From Acidimicrobiaceae bacterium (GTDB lineage Bacteria > Actinomycetota > Acidimicrobiia > Acidimicrobiales > RAAP-2), in NCBI GenBank assembly GCA_003133685.1, contig PKYQ01000014.1:13919-58589 (forward strand): a DNA stretch of 44,671 nt, in the 5' to 3' direction. Both the position numbers and the translations under genes were made by a program. Positions 1 to 6,953 of this stretch are shown in pieces (positions within the stretch are counted from its first letter, which is position 1; every line of letters begins with the position of its first letter). The notes under the pieces were generated by a model. The model did not search any database. It had not been told where the DNA came from and saw nothing but the letters and a program-made list of their open reading frames with translations.

Positions 1-2
1 TC

Positions 3-470
3 TACGCACTCTTTTCTTCGACGTCACCGCGTCAGGCCGGGAACTCCGGCGATGGGGGTATTGACCTCACGCGTTCACAACTCATCGACCGACTGCTCAC
101 CCAGGGCGAAGTGGACGTCGCCAACAGCCAAGACGCCACCGCCCTCAACGCCTATGAGAAAGTTCTCACGCTCGAACCGAAGAACGTCACCGCGTTAACG
201 CAGAGCGGCTGGCTCGATTTCACGGCCGGGAGTGCGGCGAAGAAGGCTTCGATCGTCGAAGTCGGCATCAAGGACTTGGAAAAGGCGATTGCCGCGGCGC
301 CTCGACAGCCGGCGCCTCGGCTGTACTTCGCCATCGTCGCCGATTCGACGCCCGGTAATCAACGCGTCGCCAAAGCGGAGTTCGAAGAGTTCTTGAAGTT
401 GAAGCCGTCGGTGGGGCAATTGGCGATCGCCCGACCGTTCCTCAAAAAACTGGGCTTGCCGAGCCCCTAG
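3..470 (+). CDS. TPR-repeat protein, 3' end only
   Basis: The frame is open to the left edge, so the gene begins outside the window; about 155 residues are visible. Two helix-turn-helix units fit tetratricopeptide repeats: one around residues 40-65 (ALNAYEKVLTLEPKN) and one near the C-terminus (AEFEEFLKLKPS). The part before them (DLTRSQLIDRLLTQGEVDVA) resembles the linker of actinobacterial membrane-anchored TPR proteins, some of them related to the cytochrome c maturation factor CcmI. No transmembrane segment is visible in this fragment. TPR domains bind other proteins, so a scaffold role is likely, but the partner cannot be read here. An internal GTG at 111 is not a credible start because homologous-looking sequence continues upstream of it. 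Confidence 0.7.
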   Translation, partial: YALFSSTSPRQAGNSGDGGIDLTRSQLIDRLLTQGEVDVANSQDATALNAYEKVLTLEPKNVTALTQSGWLDFTAGSAAKKASIVEVGIKDLEKAIAAAPRQPAPRLYFAIVADSTPGNQRVAKAEFEEFLKLKPSVGQLAIARPFLKKLGLPSP

Positions 471-565
471 TTCGATCACGAATCGGATCGATCCAGTGGG
501 GCCCCGTTCGACCCACGACGTGACCCCAACGCCGTCGCGCCAGAACGGTTGCAATTGACCAGTGT

Positions 566-582
566 TGTTCGATATGCGAACA
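566..582. promoter_or_regulatory. Palindromic operator candidate upstream of the IclR regulator
   Basis: TGTTCG-ATATG-CGAACA is a perfect 6-bp inverted repeat with a 5-bp spacer, 41 bp before the GTG start of the IclR-family gene. Its left half and centre (GTTCGATA) resemble the 15-bp box recognised by PcaR/PobR-type IclR proteins. A TTGACC at 555-560 lies just upstream and could be a -35 element, so binding here would control the regulator's own promoter. Autoregulation is inferred. Confidence 0.5.
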
Positions 583-623
583 TTCACTGTTTGATACAAC
601 GGTCGTTGAAGGAGTGAGGCTCG

Positions 624-1391
624 GTGGAAGAAAGCAATCGGATGTTTGTGCAGTCGCTCGAACGCGGGCTCGAAGTCATCCGTTCGTTCAACGAGGAGTG
701 TCCTCGCCAGTCGCTCAGCGAAGTCGCTCGGCGCACCGGCTACAGCCGCGCCTCGTGCCGTCGACTGCTCTTCACGTTGGAGACCCTGGGCTACGTCGGT
801 GTGGACGGGCGCGAATTCTTTCTCCAACCTCGAATCCTCGATATCGGCTACTCGTTCCTCACGTCGCTCCCATTTCGCGACATCGTCGAACCGTTCATCC
901 AAGATTTGAGCGACAAGGTGCGCGAGTCGGTCTCGGCGTCAGTGCTGGACGGATCCGACATCGTCTTTGTCAGTCGCGTCGCGGCGTCGCGCATCATGAC
1001 GCTCTCGCTCTCGGTCGGCAGCCGCTTACCCGCGTACTGCACCTCGGTCGGTCGAGTGCTGCTCGCGGCGATGCCCGTTACCGAACAGCGACGTCACTTG
1101 AGGAGTCGACCGCTCGTCGCACTCACCAAGTTCACTCTGCACCGCGAGAGCGACATCGTCGCCGAATTGGAGAAGGTCGCCAAACGCGGGTGGGCGCTCA
1201 ATGATCAAGAACTCGAGATCGGTTTACGCTCGGTCGCTGCGCCGATTCGCGATTCGACCGGACGAACGGTCGCCGCGATCAATATCTCGACGCCCGTCGG
1301 TCGCACGAATCTGAAGGAACTACGCGAGGAATTGGTACCGCAACTTCTCGCGACGACCCAGCGCGTGAACTCAATCCTCGCCAAACGTTGA
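624..1391 (+). CDS. IclR-family transcriptional regulator (PcaR/PobR-like)
   Basis: The 255-residue protein has an N-terminal winged helix (about residues 8-70, with SLERGLEVIRSF and SEVARRTGYSRASCRRLL) followed by the IclR effector-binding domain (about 80-250, with SVSASVLDGSDIVFVSR, SVGRVLLA and INISTPVGR). The wording of the N-terminus is that of the PcaR/PobR/CatR branch, which senses intermediates of aromatic acid breakdown. The GTG start at 624 is preceded by AAGGAG at 609-614, a good ribosome binding site. A perfect palindrome sits upstream. No aromatic catabolic genes are in the window, so the regulon must lie elsewhere or the effector differs. Confidence 0.9.
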   Translation: MEESNRMFVQSLERGLEVIRSFNEECPRQSLSEVARRTGYSRASCRRLLFTLETLGYVGVDGREFFLQPRILDIGYSFLTSLPFRDIVEPFIQDLSDKVRESVSASVLDGSDIVFVSRVAASRIMTLSLSVGSRLPAYCTSVGRVLLAAMPVTEQRRHLRSRPLVALTKFTLHRESDIVAELEKVAKRGWALNDQELEIGLRSVAAPIRDSTGRTVAAINISTPVGRTNLKELREELVPQLLATTQRVNSILAKR

Positions 1392-1461
1392 GTCGAAAGT
1401 CAGTCACGTTCATTCATCGCTACGATTCTCAAAGCACGGATCGACCGGGAACTGGAGGGCC

Positions 1462-2112
1462 GTGGACGAACACCCGATGGATCATCCCTTCGTCGAGAAC
1501 GACGAAGGGATGAGCGACGAGCCTGATGAGACGCGAAAGCGACGTCGCTGGCCCGTCGCGGTCGTCTCGGTCGCGGTCGTCATCGTCGCGATCGGCGTCG
1601 CCCTGTATCTAGCGGCGAGCCACTATCAACCGCTCTCCCAAACGCTCGACGGTGGATACGGCTCGCAAATACTTTCGTCCAACGGAACGCTCGCGACGAA
1701 TCGGCCCGCCGGTGCGAGCGCCGTCGTGTGGACTGAGCCGAGCGGATCGTTCCGCGTCGAAGTTGTCGTCACGCTCAATAACGACCGACGTTTTCCCGTC
1801 ACGATCGACAAGGTCTTGGCGCCGGCGAACCCGTCCGGAACGTCCGGCGTGCACGTGTACTTCGACTCGACACCGAAGTCGCCCGGTGCCTACGGCTTCA
1901 AGGGTGGTCCCTCGTTCAAACCCACCACGCTCGCGAGTGAAGGTCAACTTCAACTCGTCGTGCACTGGAACCAAGAGTGCGTACCGACGTCGGCGGCGAG
2001 CGGGGCCACGACCTACACGAATCTGCCAGTTGCGTACACGTTCATGCGCTTCCATCACACCGTGACGGTGCCCATCGACGCAGTCACGATTACGCCGCGT
2101 TCAACCTGCTAG
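1462..2112 (+). CDS. Single-pass membrane protein of unknown function
   Basis: The 216-residue protein has an acidic cytoplasmic N-terminus, a basic stop (RKRRR, residues 25-29), one hydrophobic helix at about 31-52 and an extracytoplasmic domain of about 160 residues rich in beta-prone segments. That domain contains only two cysteines, one in WNQEC and one at the extreme C-terminus (RSTC). I do not recognise the family. The GTG start at 1462 follows a purine-rich CTGGAGGG. It lies 70 bp after the IclR gene on the same strand, but co-transcription is not certain. Function unknown. Confidence 0.7.
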   Translation: MDEHPMDHPFVENDEGMSDEPDETRKRRRWPVAVVSVAVVIVAIGVALYLAASHYQPLSQTLDGGYGSQILSSNGTLATNRPAGASAVVWTEPSGSFRVEVVVTLNNDRRFPVTIDKVLAPANPSGTSGVHVYFDSTPKSPGAYGFKGGPSFKPTTLASEGQLQLVVHWNQECVPTSAASGATTYTNLPVAYTFMRFHHTVTVPIDAVTITPRSTC

Positions 2113-2151
2113 TTCAACGCGGTTGCATTCAATACCGGCGTGGCGCGGGCG

Positions 2152-2865
2152 TTAGGCCGTCACCCGACAGGCGTCGTCGCCGCGGGCGCGTGAGGTGAGC
2201 GTCACGTTGCGGCGCTCCGCGCCGAGGCCGTCGAGCATGCCCGAGATGAGTCCGCGGTCGACAGCACACAGAACCGGGTGGTGCTGGGCGGCCGTGCCGA
2301 AGGGGCAGTTGTCCGAAACGATCGACTGTTCGAGGTCGTGCTCTTCGGTGTGCGCGGCGAATCCGTGGGCGGTCAAGATGCCCGCGATCGACTCCATGGC
2401 GGCCTTGAGGTTGGGTCTCGAATCTCCCGCGCCGACGTTCCCGGCCAGGGTCCGTCCGTATTCCACGCCCACGTCATGGGACATCGATTCGGCCGCCTCG
2501 GGACCGAGGCGTTCGAGGGCCATCTCCAAGAGTGCGACGAGCAGCGCGTCGCGGCGCATGGAGCCGTCCATGACCAGACCGGCGTCAACGACGCGATAGC
2601 CCTTGGCCGGGCGCCCCACGGTGGTCCGGGGGACGTTGTCGAAGGTGACGTACCCCGACTCGGTGAGTCGCTCGAGGTGATGACGAACGACATTGGCGTG
2701 GACCTGGCAGTGCCGCGAGAGTTCCGTCGCCGTGGCGCCCGGGTTCTCACGCAAATAGAGGTAGATCTTTCGGCGCGTGTTATCGCCAAAACAGTGCGTC
2801 AAACTCGTGACTTTGGCCGCGAAGAGGCCCGGATCGAGATTGTTCTCGCTGATCGAAGTTGACAC
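2152..2865 (-). CDS. SufR-like iron-sulfur-sensing transcriptional regulator
   Basis: The 237-residue protein opens with an ArsR/DeoR-type winged helix (about residues 20-95: GDNTRRKIYLYLRENPGATA, HHLERLTESGYV, GRPAKGYRV). A C-terminal sensor domain follows. That domain carries Cys187 in DNCPFG, Cys200 in PVLCAVDRG and Cys233 in DACRV, a spacing and context typical of SufR-type regulators that ligate a [4Fe-4S] cluster through three cysteines and repress Fe-S assembly genes. The gene starts with GTG at 2865. It is divergent from the Fe-S carrier Mrp with 68 bp between starts, which supports an Fe-S homeostasis role. No suf operon is in the window, so the targets are inferred. Confidence 0.75.
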   Translation of the reverse strand: MSTSISENNLDPGLFAAKVTSLTHCFGDNTRRKIYLYLRENPGATATELSRHCQVHANVVRHHLERLTESGYVTFDNVPRTTVGRPAKGYRVVDAGLVMDGSMRRDALLVALLEMALERLGPEAAESMSHDVGVEYGRTLAGNVGAGDSRPNLKAAMESIAGILTAHGFAAHTEEHDLEQSIVSDNCPFGTAAQHHPVLCAVDRGLISGMLDGLGAERRNVTLTSRARGDDACRVTA

Positions 2866-2933
2866 GTAGAAAGTCTAGGACCGCCTTGGTCTTTCGCGCC
2901 GTTAACCTCGGTTGGCTCTCTCAAAGGAAATCA
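2866..2933. promoter_or_regulatory. Divergent promoter region between the SufR-like gene and mrp
   Basis: Both genes must be transcribed from these 68 bp. An interrupted inverted repeat is visible: GAAAG (2869-2873) plus GACC (2879-2882) on the left match GGTCTTTC (2888-2895) on the right, with a 5-bp insertion in the left arm. This is an operator candidate for the SufR-like protein, but the symmetry is imperfect. Confidence 0.3.
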
Positions 2934-4046
2934 GTGACACCGAACAGTCAGTACTACCGTGAACTTAGCGCCGTCGTTGAGCCTCAAATGGTGCGCACGT
3001 TGGGCGAGTTGGGATTCCTCGGCGACGTCGTAGAGACCGGCGAATCACTCAAGGTCGAACTCGTGCTCCCCGTCAGTTCATGGCCCAACCTGGCCCTGCT
3101 CGAGGCTTCCATCCAACAGATCGTCCCTGACGCCACTGTCGTGGTTCGTCCCATGGACGAAGAGGAGTTGCTCGGGTTGCGCAACTTCCTTCGTGGCGCC
3201 ATGGCCGGTGACCCGGGACCGGGGGAACACGCGCACGGCGACGCACCGCCAAAATTCCTTGACAAACTCTCCAAGACTCGCATTCTCGGCATCTCATCGG
3301 GCAAGGGGGGAGTGGGCAAGTCCTCAGTGACGGTCAATCTCGCGATCGCCCTGGCCCAGAGCGGACACGACGTCGGGGTTCTCGACGCCGACGTCTACGG
3401 ATTCTCCTTACCCAAGATGCTCGGTGCCGTGAACGATCCGATCGTGCTCGGTGACACCGTCATTCCGACGTTGGCCCACGGCGTTCGATGCGTGTCGATG
3501 GGGTACTTCGTTCCCGACGAACAACCGGTCATCTGGCGTGGTCCGATGCTGCACAAGGCAATCCAACAACTCGTCTCGGAGGCGTGGTGGGATGAGCCGG
3601 ATTTTCTACTTATCGATATGCCCCCCGGCACCGGTGACGTCGCCCTGACACTGTCTGAAGTGTTGCCGCGCATCGAGATGTACGTGGTGACTACGCCACA
3701 AGCGGCCGCGCAGCGCGTCGCGCAACGCTCGGCGTACGCGGCGCGCAAGTTGAAGCTCAGTGTGCGCGGCGTCATTGAGAACATGAGCTGGTTCACCGGC
3801 GACGACGCGAAGCGTTACGAAATCTTCGGCGCCGGTGGGGGCGCGCGACTCGCGCAAGAACTCGGCATCGCGCTGTTGGGTCAGATTCCTCTCGATACCA
3901 AACTGCGCGAAGGCGGCGACGTCGGCGAGCCGATCGTCGTCTACGATCCCGAGAGTGAAGTGTCCCTCGCCTTCAAGGCGCTCGCGGCCACGATCGTGAA
4001 CCAGGGACCCGCGCGCGTCTATCGGCAAGAGCTCAAGCTGTCATAG
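2934..4046 (+). CDS. mrp: Mrp/ApbC-family iron-sulfur cluster carrier ATPase
   Basis: Mrp proteins bind and pass on Fe-S clusters using a deviant Walker ATPase. The 370-residue protein has a DUF59/MIP18-like N-terminal segment (about residues 5-80), then the P-loop SSGKGGVGKSS near residue 122, followed by DADVYGFSLP and LIDMPPGTGDVALTL. The GTG at 2934 is chosen because AAAGGA at 2924-2929 precedes it; an upstream in-frame start at 2859 would overlap the divergent regulator. The C-terminal CxxC that holds the cluster in ApbC is absent: after ENMSW the sequence reads FTGDDAKRYEIFG. As far as I recall some actinobacterial Mrp proteins also lack it, so function is probably retained. Confidence 0.9.
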   Translation: MTPNSQYYRELSAVVEPQMVRTLGELGFLGDVVETGESLKVELVLPVSSWPNLALLEASIQQIVPDATVVVRPMDEEELLGLRNFLRGAMAGDPGPGEHAHGDAPPKFLDKLSKTRILGISSGKGGVGKSSVTVNLAIALAQSGHDVGVLDADVYGFSLPKMLGAVNDPIVLGDTVIPTLAHGVRCVSMGYFVPDEQPVIWRGPMLHKAIQQLVSEAWWDEPDFLLIDMPPGTGDVALTLSEVLPRIEMYVVTTPQAAAQRVAQRSAYAARKLKLSVRGVIENMSWFTGDDAKRYEIFGAGGGARLAQELGIALLGQIPLDTKLREGGDVGEPIVVYDPESEVSLAFKALAATIVNQGPARVYRQELKLS

Positions 4047-4054
4047 GGTCGAAG

Positions 4055-4507
4055 TTGAACAACAAGAGGCGATGGAGGAGGGTCCTTTCGGTATCGTCGC
4101 CATACCTGGAGCCGGGGGAGGGCGTCAGACGCTTCGCGTTTGCCCAGACCCTTAATCCGTTCTGGAATTTTTCGTGGGTGCTCGTCTACGTGATCCTCGG
4201 CCCTTTCCATCGTTCACTCTGGTCGTTCATCGTCATTGGCGTCGGTGTTATCGCCCTTATCATTTTGGGCCTCACGGTCGGGAAGAGGACGAGTCGGATC
4301 GTTGTCGTCACCGATCGAAGGGTTCTCGTCTGGGCGTCCACCGGCTTGCTTGGGAGACAACACGAGTTCCTTCGTGAGTTGCCCCGTGGAACGATGATTG
4401 GTTCAGCGTCTGGCAACTGGTGGAACAGCTTCAACACGTTGGGCGAGCGTCTCTACCTCGTCCCAAGAGGTTGGGGCGGAAAGGAACGAATAGGGGAAGT
4501 GGGTTAG
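4055..4507 (+). CDS. Membrane protein with a bacterial PH-like segment
   Basis: The 150-residue protein has two hydrophobic segments (about residues 38-52 and 57-75) followed by IVVVTDRRVLVW, the phrase typical of bacterial pleckstrin-homology-like (bPH) domains in small membrane proteins. The TTG start at 4055 has only a weak ribosome binding site, so the N-terminus is uncertain. It begins 8 bp after mrp and may be read through from it. Its base composition looks lower in GC than the neighbours. The gene ends inside a hairpin (4491-4540), and the C-terminus after the bPH segment is short, so it may be truncated. Specific function unknown. Confidence 0.6.
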   Translation: MNNKRRWRRVLSVSSPYLEPGEGVRRFAFAQTLNPFWNFSWVLVYVILGPFHRSLWSFIVIGVGVIALIILGLTVGKRTSRIVVVTDRRVLVWASTGLLGRQHEFLRELPRGTMIGSASGNWWNSFNTLGERLYLVPRGWGGKERIGEVG

Positions 4508-4540
4508 TTCGTAGGCGGCCGCCACGCCCACTTTCCCCTA
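4491..4540 (+). terminator. Hairpin overlapping the 3' end of the bPH-like gene
   Basis: TAGGGGAAGTGGG (4491-4503) pairs with CCCACTTTCCCCTA (4527-4540) with one bulged base, and the loop contains the self-complementary GGCGGCCGCC (4514-4523). No T-tract follows, so it would be an atypical terminator or an RNA-stabilising element. It spans the stop codon at 4505-4507. Confidence 0.45.
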
Positions 4541-4736
4541 CTGAATGCTCATCTTCAGGATCAAAGAGTTTCTATGAAAAAACGATAGACGTTCGTCCAT
4601 CGATCGAGATTGCGCACGTCGAGGACCCCTTGAATCCGCCCTCTCAATTGTTCGTCTCATTCGAACAGCCGCACTCGGACTCACGACCCTCGGCGGTGTC
4701 TTCATCTGGAGTTGGCCGATTGTCGCCGCGGGCCAG

Positions 4737-6071
4737 ATGCTGGTGGCGCTGAACTTCGCCGAAGTTTCCAGCCACTTCCCAGTCGCCGGATCGGTCTTCC
4801 AGTGGACGAAGTACTTGGCCGGGCGACCGTACGCGTGGTTCACGGGCTGGATCTACATCTTCGCTGGTGTCCTCACGGTGACGGCGGTCGTCGTGACCTT
4901 GCCGCTCACGATTTTGCCCATGGTGAATCTGATGGGTTGGCACCTTGACGCCACTGCGCTCGACGACCAGATCTGGGTGGCAGTGATCACCCTCCTCGTC
5001 ATCACGGTGTTGAATATCTACAGTGTGAAGGTCGTATCGGTGGTCAACAACACCGGTGTGTTCTTTGAAATCGTGGGTCTCGTGGTCTTTTCGATCGTGA
5101 TGCTCATCGTGCACCGTCACCAGTCGATTTCCATCGTCACCAACAGCGGCGGCCTTCACGTCGGATTCGGGTCGTTCTTCCTCGCGATGTTCATGAGCCT
5201 CTTCGTGATCTACGGAATGGATACCGCCTCGACGCTCGCCGAAGAGACAAAGGACCCGCGTCGGGCGGCGCCCAAGGCGGTGCTGTCATCGGTCGCCGGC
5301 GCTTTCGTCATCGGTGGCATATTCCTCGTCGCCATTTTGATGGCCATTCCCAACCTCAAGACGGCGATTGCCCAGTCGTGGACACCGGCGACGATTATCG
5401 AGTCGAACTTCTCCAAGCCGTACGCGATCATCTATCTCGCTGTCGTGTCGGCTGCAATTCTGGTGTGCTGTCTCAGCATCATGACGGCGACCATCCGACT
5501 GTGCTTTGGAATGTCGCGTGACAACCGCTTGCCGGGTTCATCCGCCTTGTCGAGAGTTCACCCAAACTTGCACACGCCAATCTTCTCCTGCATCGTCGTG
5601 GCGATACTGGCGGCGATTCCGCTCTTCAAGTACGCGGGCGCGGGCATCGTGGCGATCGCGGCGACCGGAATGATCTACCTCAGCTACTTCCTCGGGAACC
5701 TGGCGGTGCTTCGTGCGCGACTGAAGGGTTGGCCGAGAGAGAAGGCGCCGTTCTCACTGGGCAAGTGGGGGATTCCTGTCAACATCCTGGCCCTGCTCTG
5801 GGGCGGTTCGATGTTGGTCAACTTCGCGTGGCCGCGTGTTGCGAGCAACCCGACACCGAATCAGACGGGCGGCGCGCTCAGCACAGGCATTGGGGAACTG
5901 AACAAAGTACCGATCCTCTATACCGTGCTCGGGGTCATTTTGATCATTGGCGTTCTTTACTACTTCTTCGCGGAGGTGCGTAAGCCGCACGTCGCGATCG
6001 TACGTCCGGCGGAAACCGGTCCGCTCGTCATTCCTGCCGAGTCACTACCGCCAGACGAGGTGACGAACTAA
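4737..6071 (+). CDS. APC-superfamily amino acid/amine permease, N-terminus missing
   Basis: APC permeases import amino acids, polyamines or choline-like compounds. The readable 444 residues contain about ten membrane helices and family motifs (LNFAEVSSHFPVAGSVFQW, then the GMDTASTLAEETKDPRRAAP loop). Homologous-looking sequence continues in frame upstream of the ATG at 4737 (TTLGGVFIWSWPIVAAGQ) back to about 4641, but there is no ATG, GTG or TTG there and a TGA closes the frame at 4575-4577. The first helix and its substrate-binding loop are therefore missing, and the gene may be a 5'-deleted pseudogene. The tail is convergent with the GntR gene (16 bp gap). Its position beside the flavoprotein locus suggests it once imported that pathway's substrate. 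Confidence 0.75.
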   Translation: MLVALNFAEVSSHFPVAGSVFQWTKYLAGRPYAWFTGWIYIFAGVLTVTAVVVTLPLTILPMVNLMGWHLDATALDDQIWVAVITLLVITVLNIYSVKVVSVVNNTGVFFEIVGLVVFSIVMLIVHRHQSISIVTNSGGLHVGFGSFFLAMFMSLFVIYGMDTASTLAEETKDPRRAAPKAVLSSVAGAFVIGGIFLVAILMAIPNLKTAIAQSWTPATIIESNFSKPYAIIYLAVVSAAILVCCLSIMTATIRLCFGMSRDNRLPGSSALSRVHPNLHTPIFSCIVVAILAAIPLFKYAGAGIVAIAATGMIYLSYFLGNLAVLRARLKGWPREKAPFSLGKWGIPVNILALLWGGSMLVNFAWPRVASNPTPNQTGGALSTGIGELNKVPILYTVLGVILIIGVLYYFFAEVRKPHVAIVRPAETGPLVIPAESLPPDEVTN

Positions 6072-6087
6072 ATCCGGTCGTTTGGAT

Positions 6088-6852
6088 TTACTTCGGCGGC
6101 AGTTCGAAGGACCACACAAGCGTGCGGCTGCGGTCGGCGCGCAAGATGTCGCACGCGCTCTCCACCGGGACGCCGTTCACGTCGAACGCCGCTCGCTCGA
6201 CGCGCAGTAACGGTGTTCCTCGGGTGACGTCGAGCAGGCGAGCGGTGCGGGCATTGGCCGCGATCGGTGAGATTCGCTCGACCGCGCGCACCGGGCGGGC
6301 GTCGTAGCGGCGCTCCAGGAGCGCGTAGATAGAACCATGGAGTGGTTCGCTGAGCAACCCGGCGAAACGTTCGGCCGGGAAGCTCGAGTGTTCGAGCAGC
6401 ACCGGGAGGTCGTTCGCGAAGCGCAATCGGTCGATCTCAAAGACCTCGTCGCCTTCAGACAGTTGGAGCGCTTCGGCCGTCGCGGCATCCGCCTTGACCC
6501 GCTCGGTTCGCAGCACCCTCGCGCCGGCGACGTGACCAAGTCGGCGGGCCTGTTCGGAGAATCCAGCAAACGTGGTGAGGTCGTACTCGATGACCGGCTC
6601 GGCAATGAAGGTGCCACCGTTACGCCCCGTGCGACGATGGATGAGCTTGCGAATCTGGAGTTCGCCGAGCGCTTGACGTACGGTCAAACGGTTGACCCCG
6701 AACTCTTTGGCGAGCTCACGTTCCGGGGGAAGTCGGTCGCCCGTTCGAAAGTGTCCGAGTGTGATCGACGACGCGACGGCGTTGGCGATTTGAGTGTGCA
6801 GCACCCCTTTGGAACGCGAAATCTTCGGTGGCCATTTGGAGTTCGGCGGCAC
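6088..6852 (-). CDS. GntR-family repressor, HutC subfamily
   Basis: The 254-residue protein has a GntR winged helix (about residues 15-85: RLPPERELAKEFGVNRLTVR, LIHRRTGRNGGTF) and a UTRA effector domain (about 95-250: GDEVFEIDRLRFAND, GTPLLRVERAAFD). The GTG at 6852 is chosen because AGAGGA ends six bases before it; a longer frame from 6873 would place that ribosome binding site inside the coding region. It is divergent from the FAD/aminomethyltransferase gene at 6954, and a HutC-type site overlaps that gene's promoter. It therefore probably represses the flavoprotein until a small-molecule effector, perhaps the substrate, appears. Regulation and effector are inferred. Confidence 0.9.
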   Translation of the reverse strand: MPPNSKWPPKISRSKGVLHTQIANAVASSITLGHFRTGDRLPPERELAKEFGVNRLTVRQALGELQIRKLIHRRTGRNGGTFIAEPVIEYDLTTFAGFSEQARRLGHVAGARVLRTERVKADAATAEALQLSEGDEVFEIDRLRFANDLPVLLEHSSFPAERFAGLLSEPLHGSIYALLERRYDARPVRAVERISPIAANARTARLLDVTRGTPLLRVERAAFDVNGVPVESACDILRADRSRTLVWSFELPPK

Positions 6853-6893
6853 AGTTAATCCTCTCAAAAGCACAGTAACGGGCGGTATTCACT

Positions 6894-6921
6894 TGCCACA
6901 CCATCTATTTTTGGTATAGAC
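6894..6921 (+). promoter_or_regulatory. Promoter and GntR operator of the dimethylglycine-dehydrogenase-like gene
   Basis: TTGCCA (6894-6899) and TATAGA (6915-6920), 15 bp apart, form a promoter candidate. The -10 is embedded in GTATAGAC (6914-6921), which matches the HutC-type consensus GT-N-TA-N-AC, and it is part of an inverted repeat TCTAT-N7-ATAGA (6904-6920). Repressor binding would block this promoter. The spacing is slightly short, so the promoter call is moderate. Confidence 0.5.
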
Positions 6922-6953
6922 AGTTTAGCCAACGACGTGACCGAGGAGACACC

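Noticed and set aside
195-902. Minus-strand frame of 235 codons across the TPR and IclR genes
   Set aside because: It spans two real plus-strand genes and the palindromic promoter, and shows no family motifs.
4491-4540. Hairpin as the end of a mobile element
   Set aside because: There is only one copy, no target duplication and no transposase nearby; a transcript-end structure is simpler.
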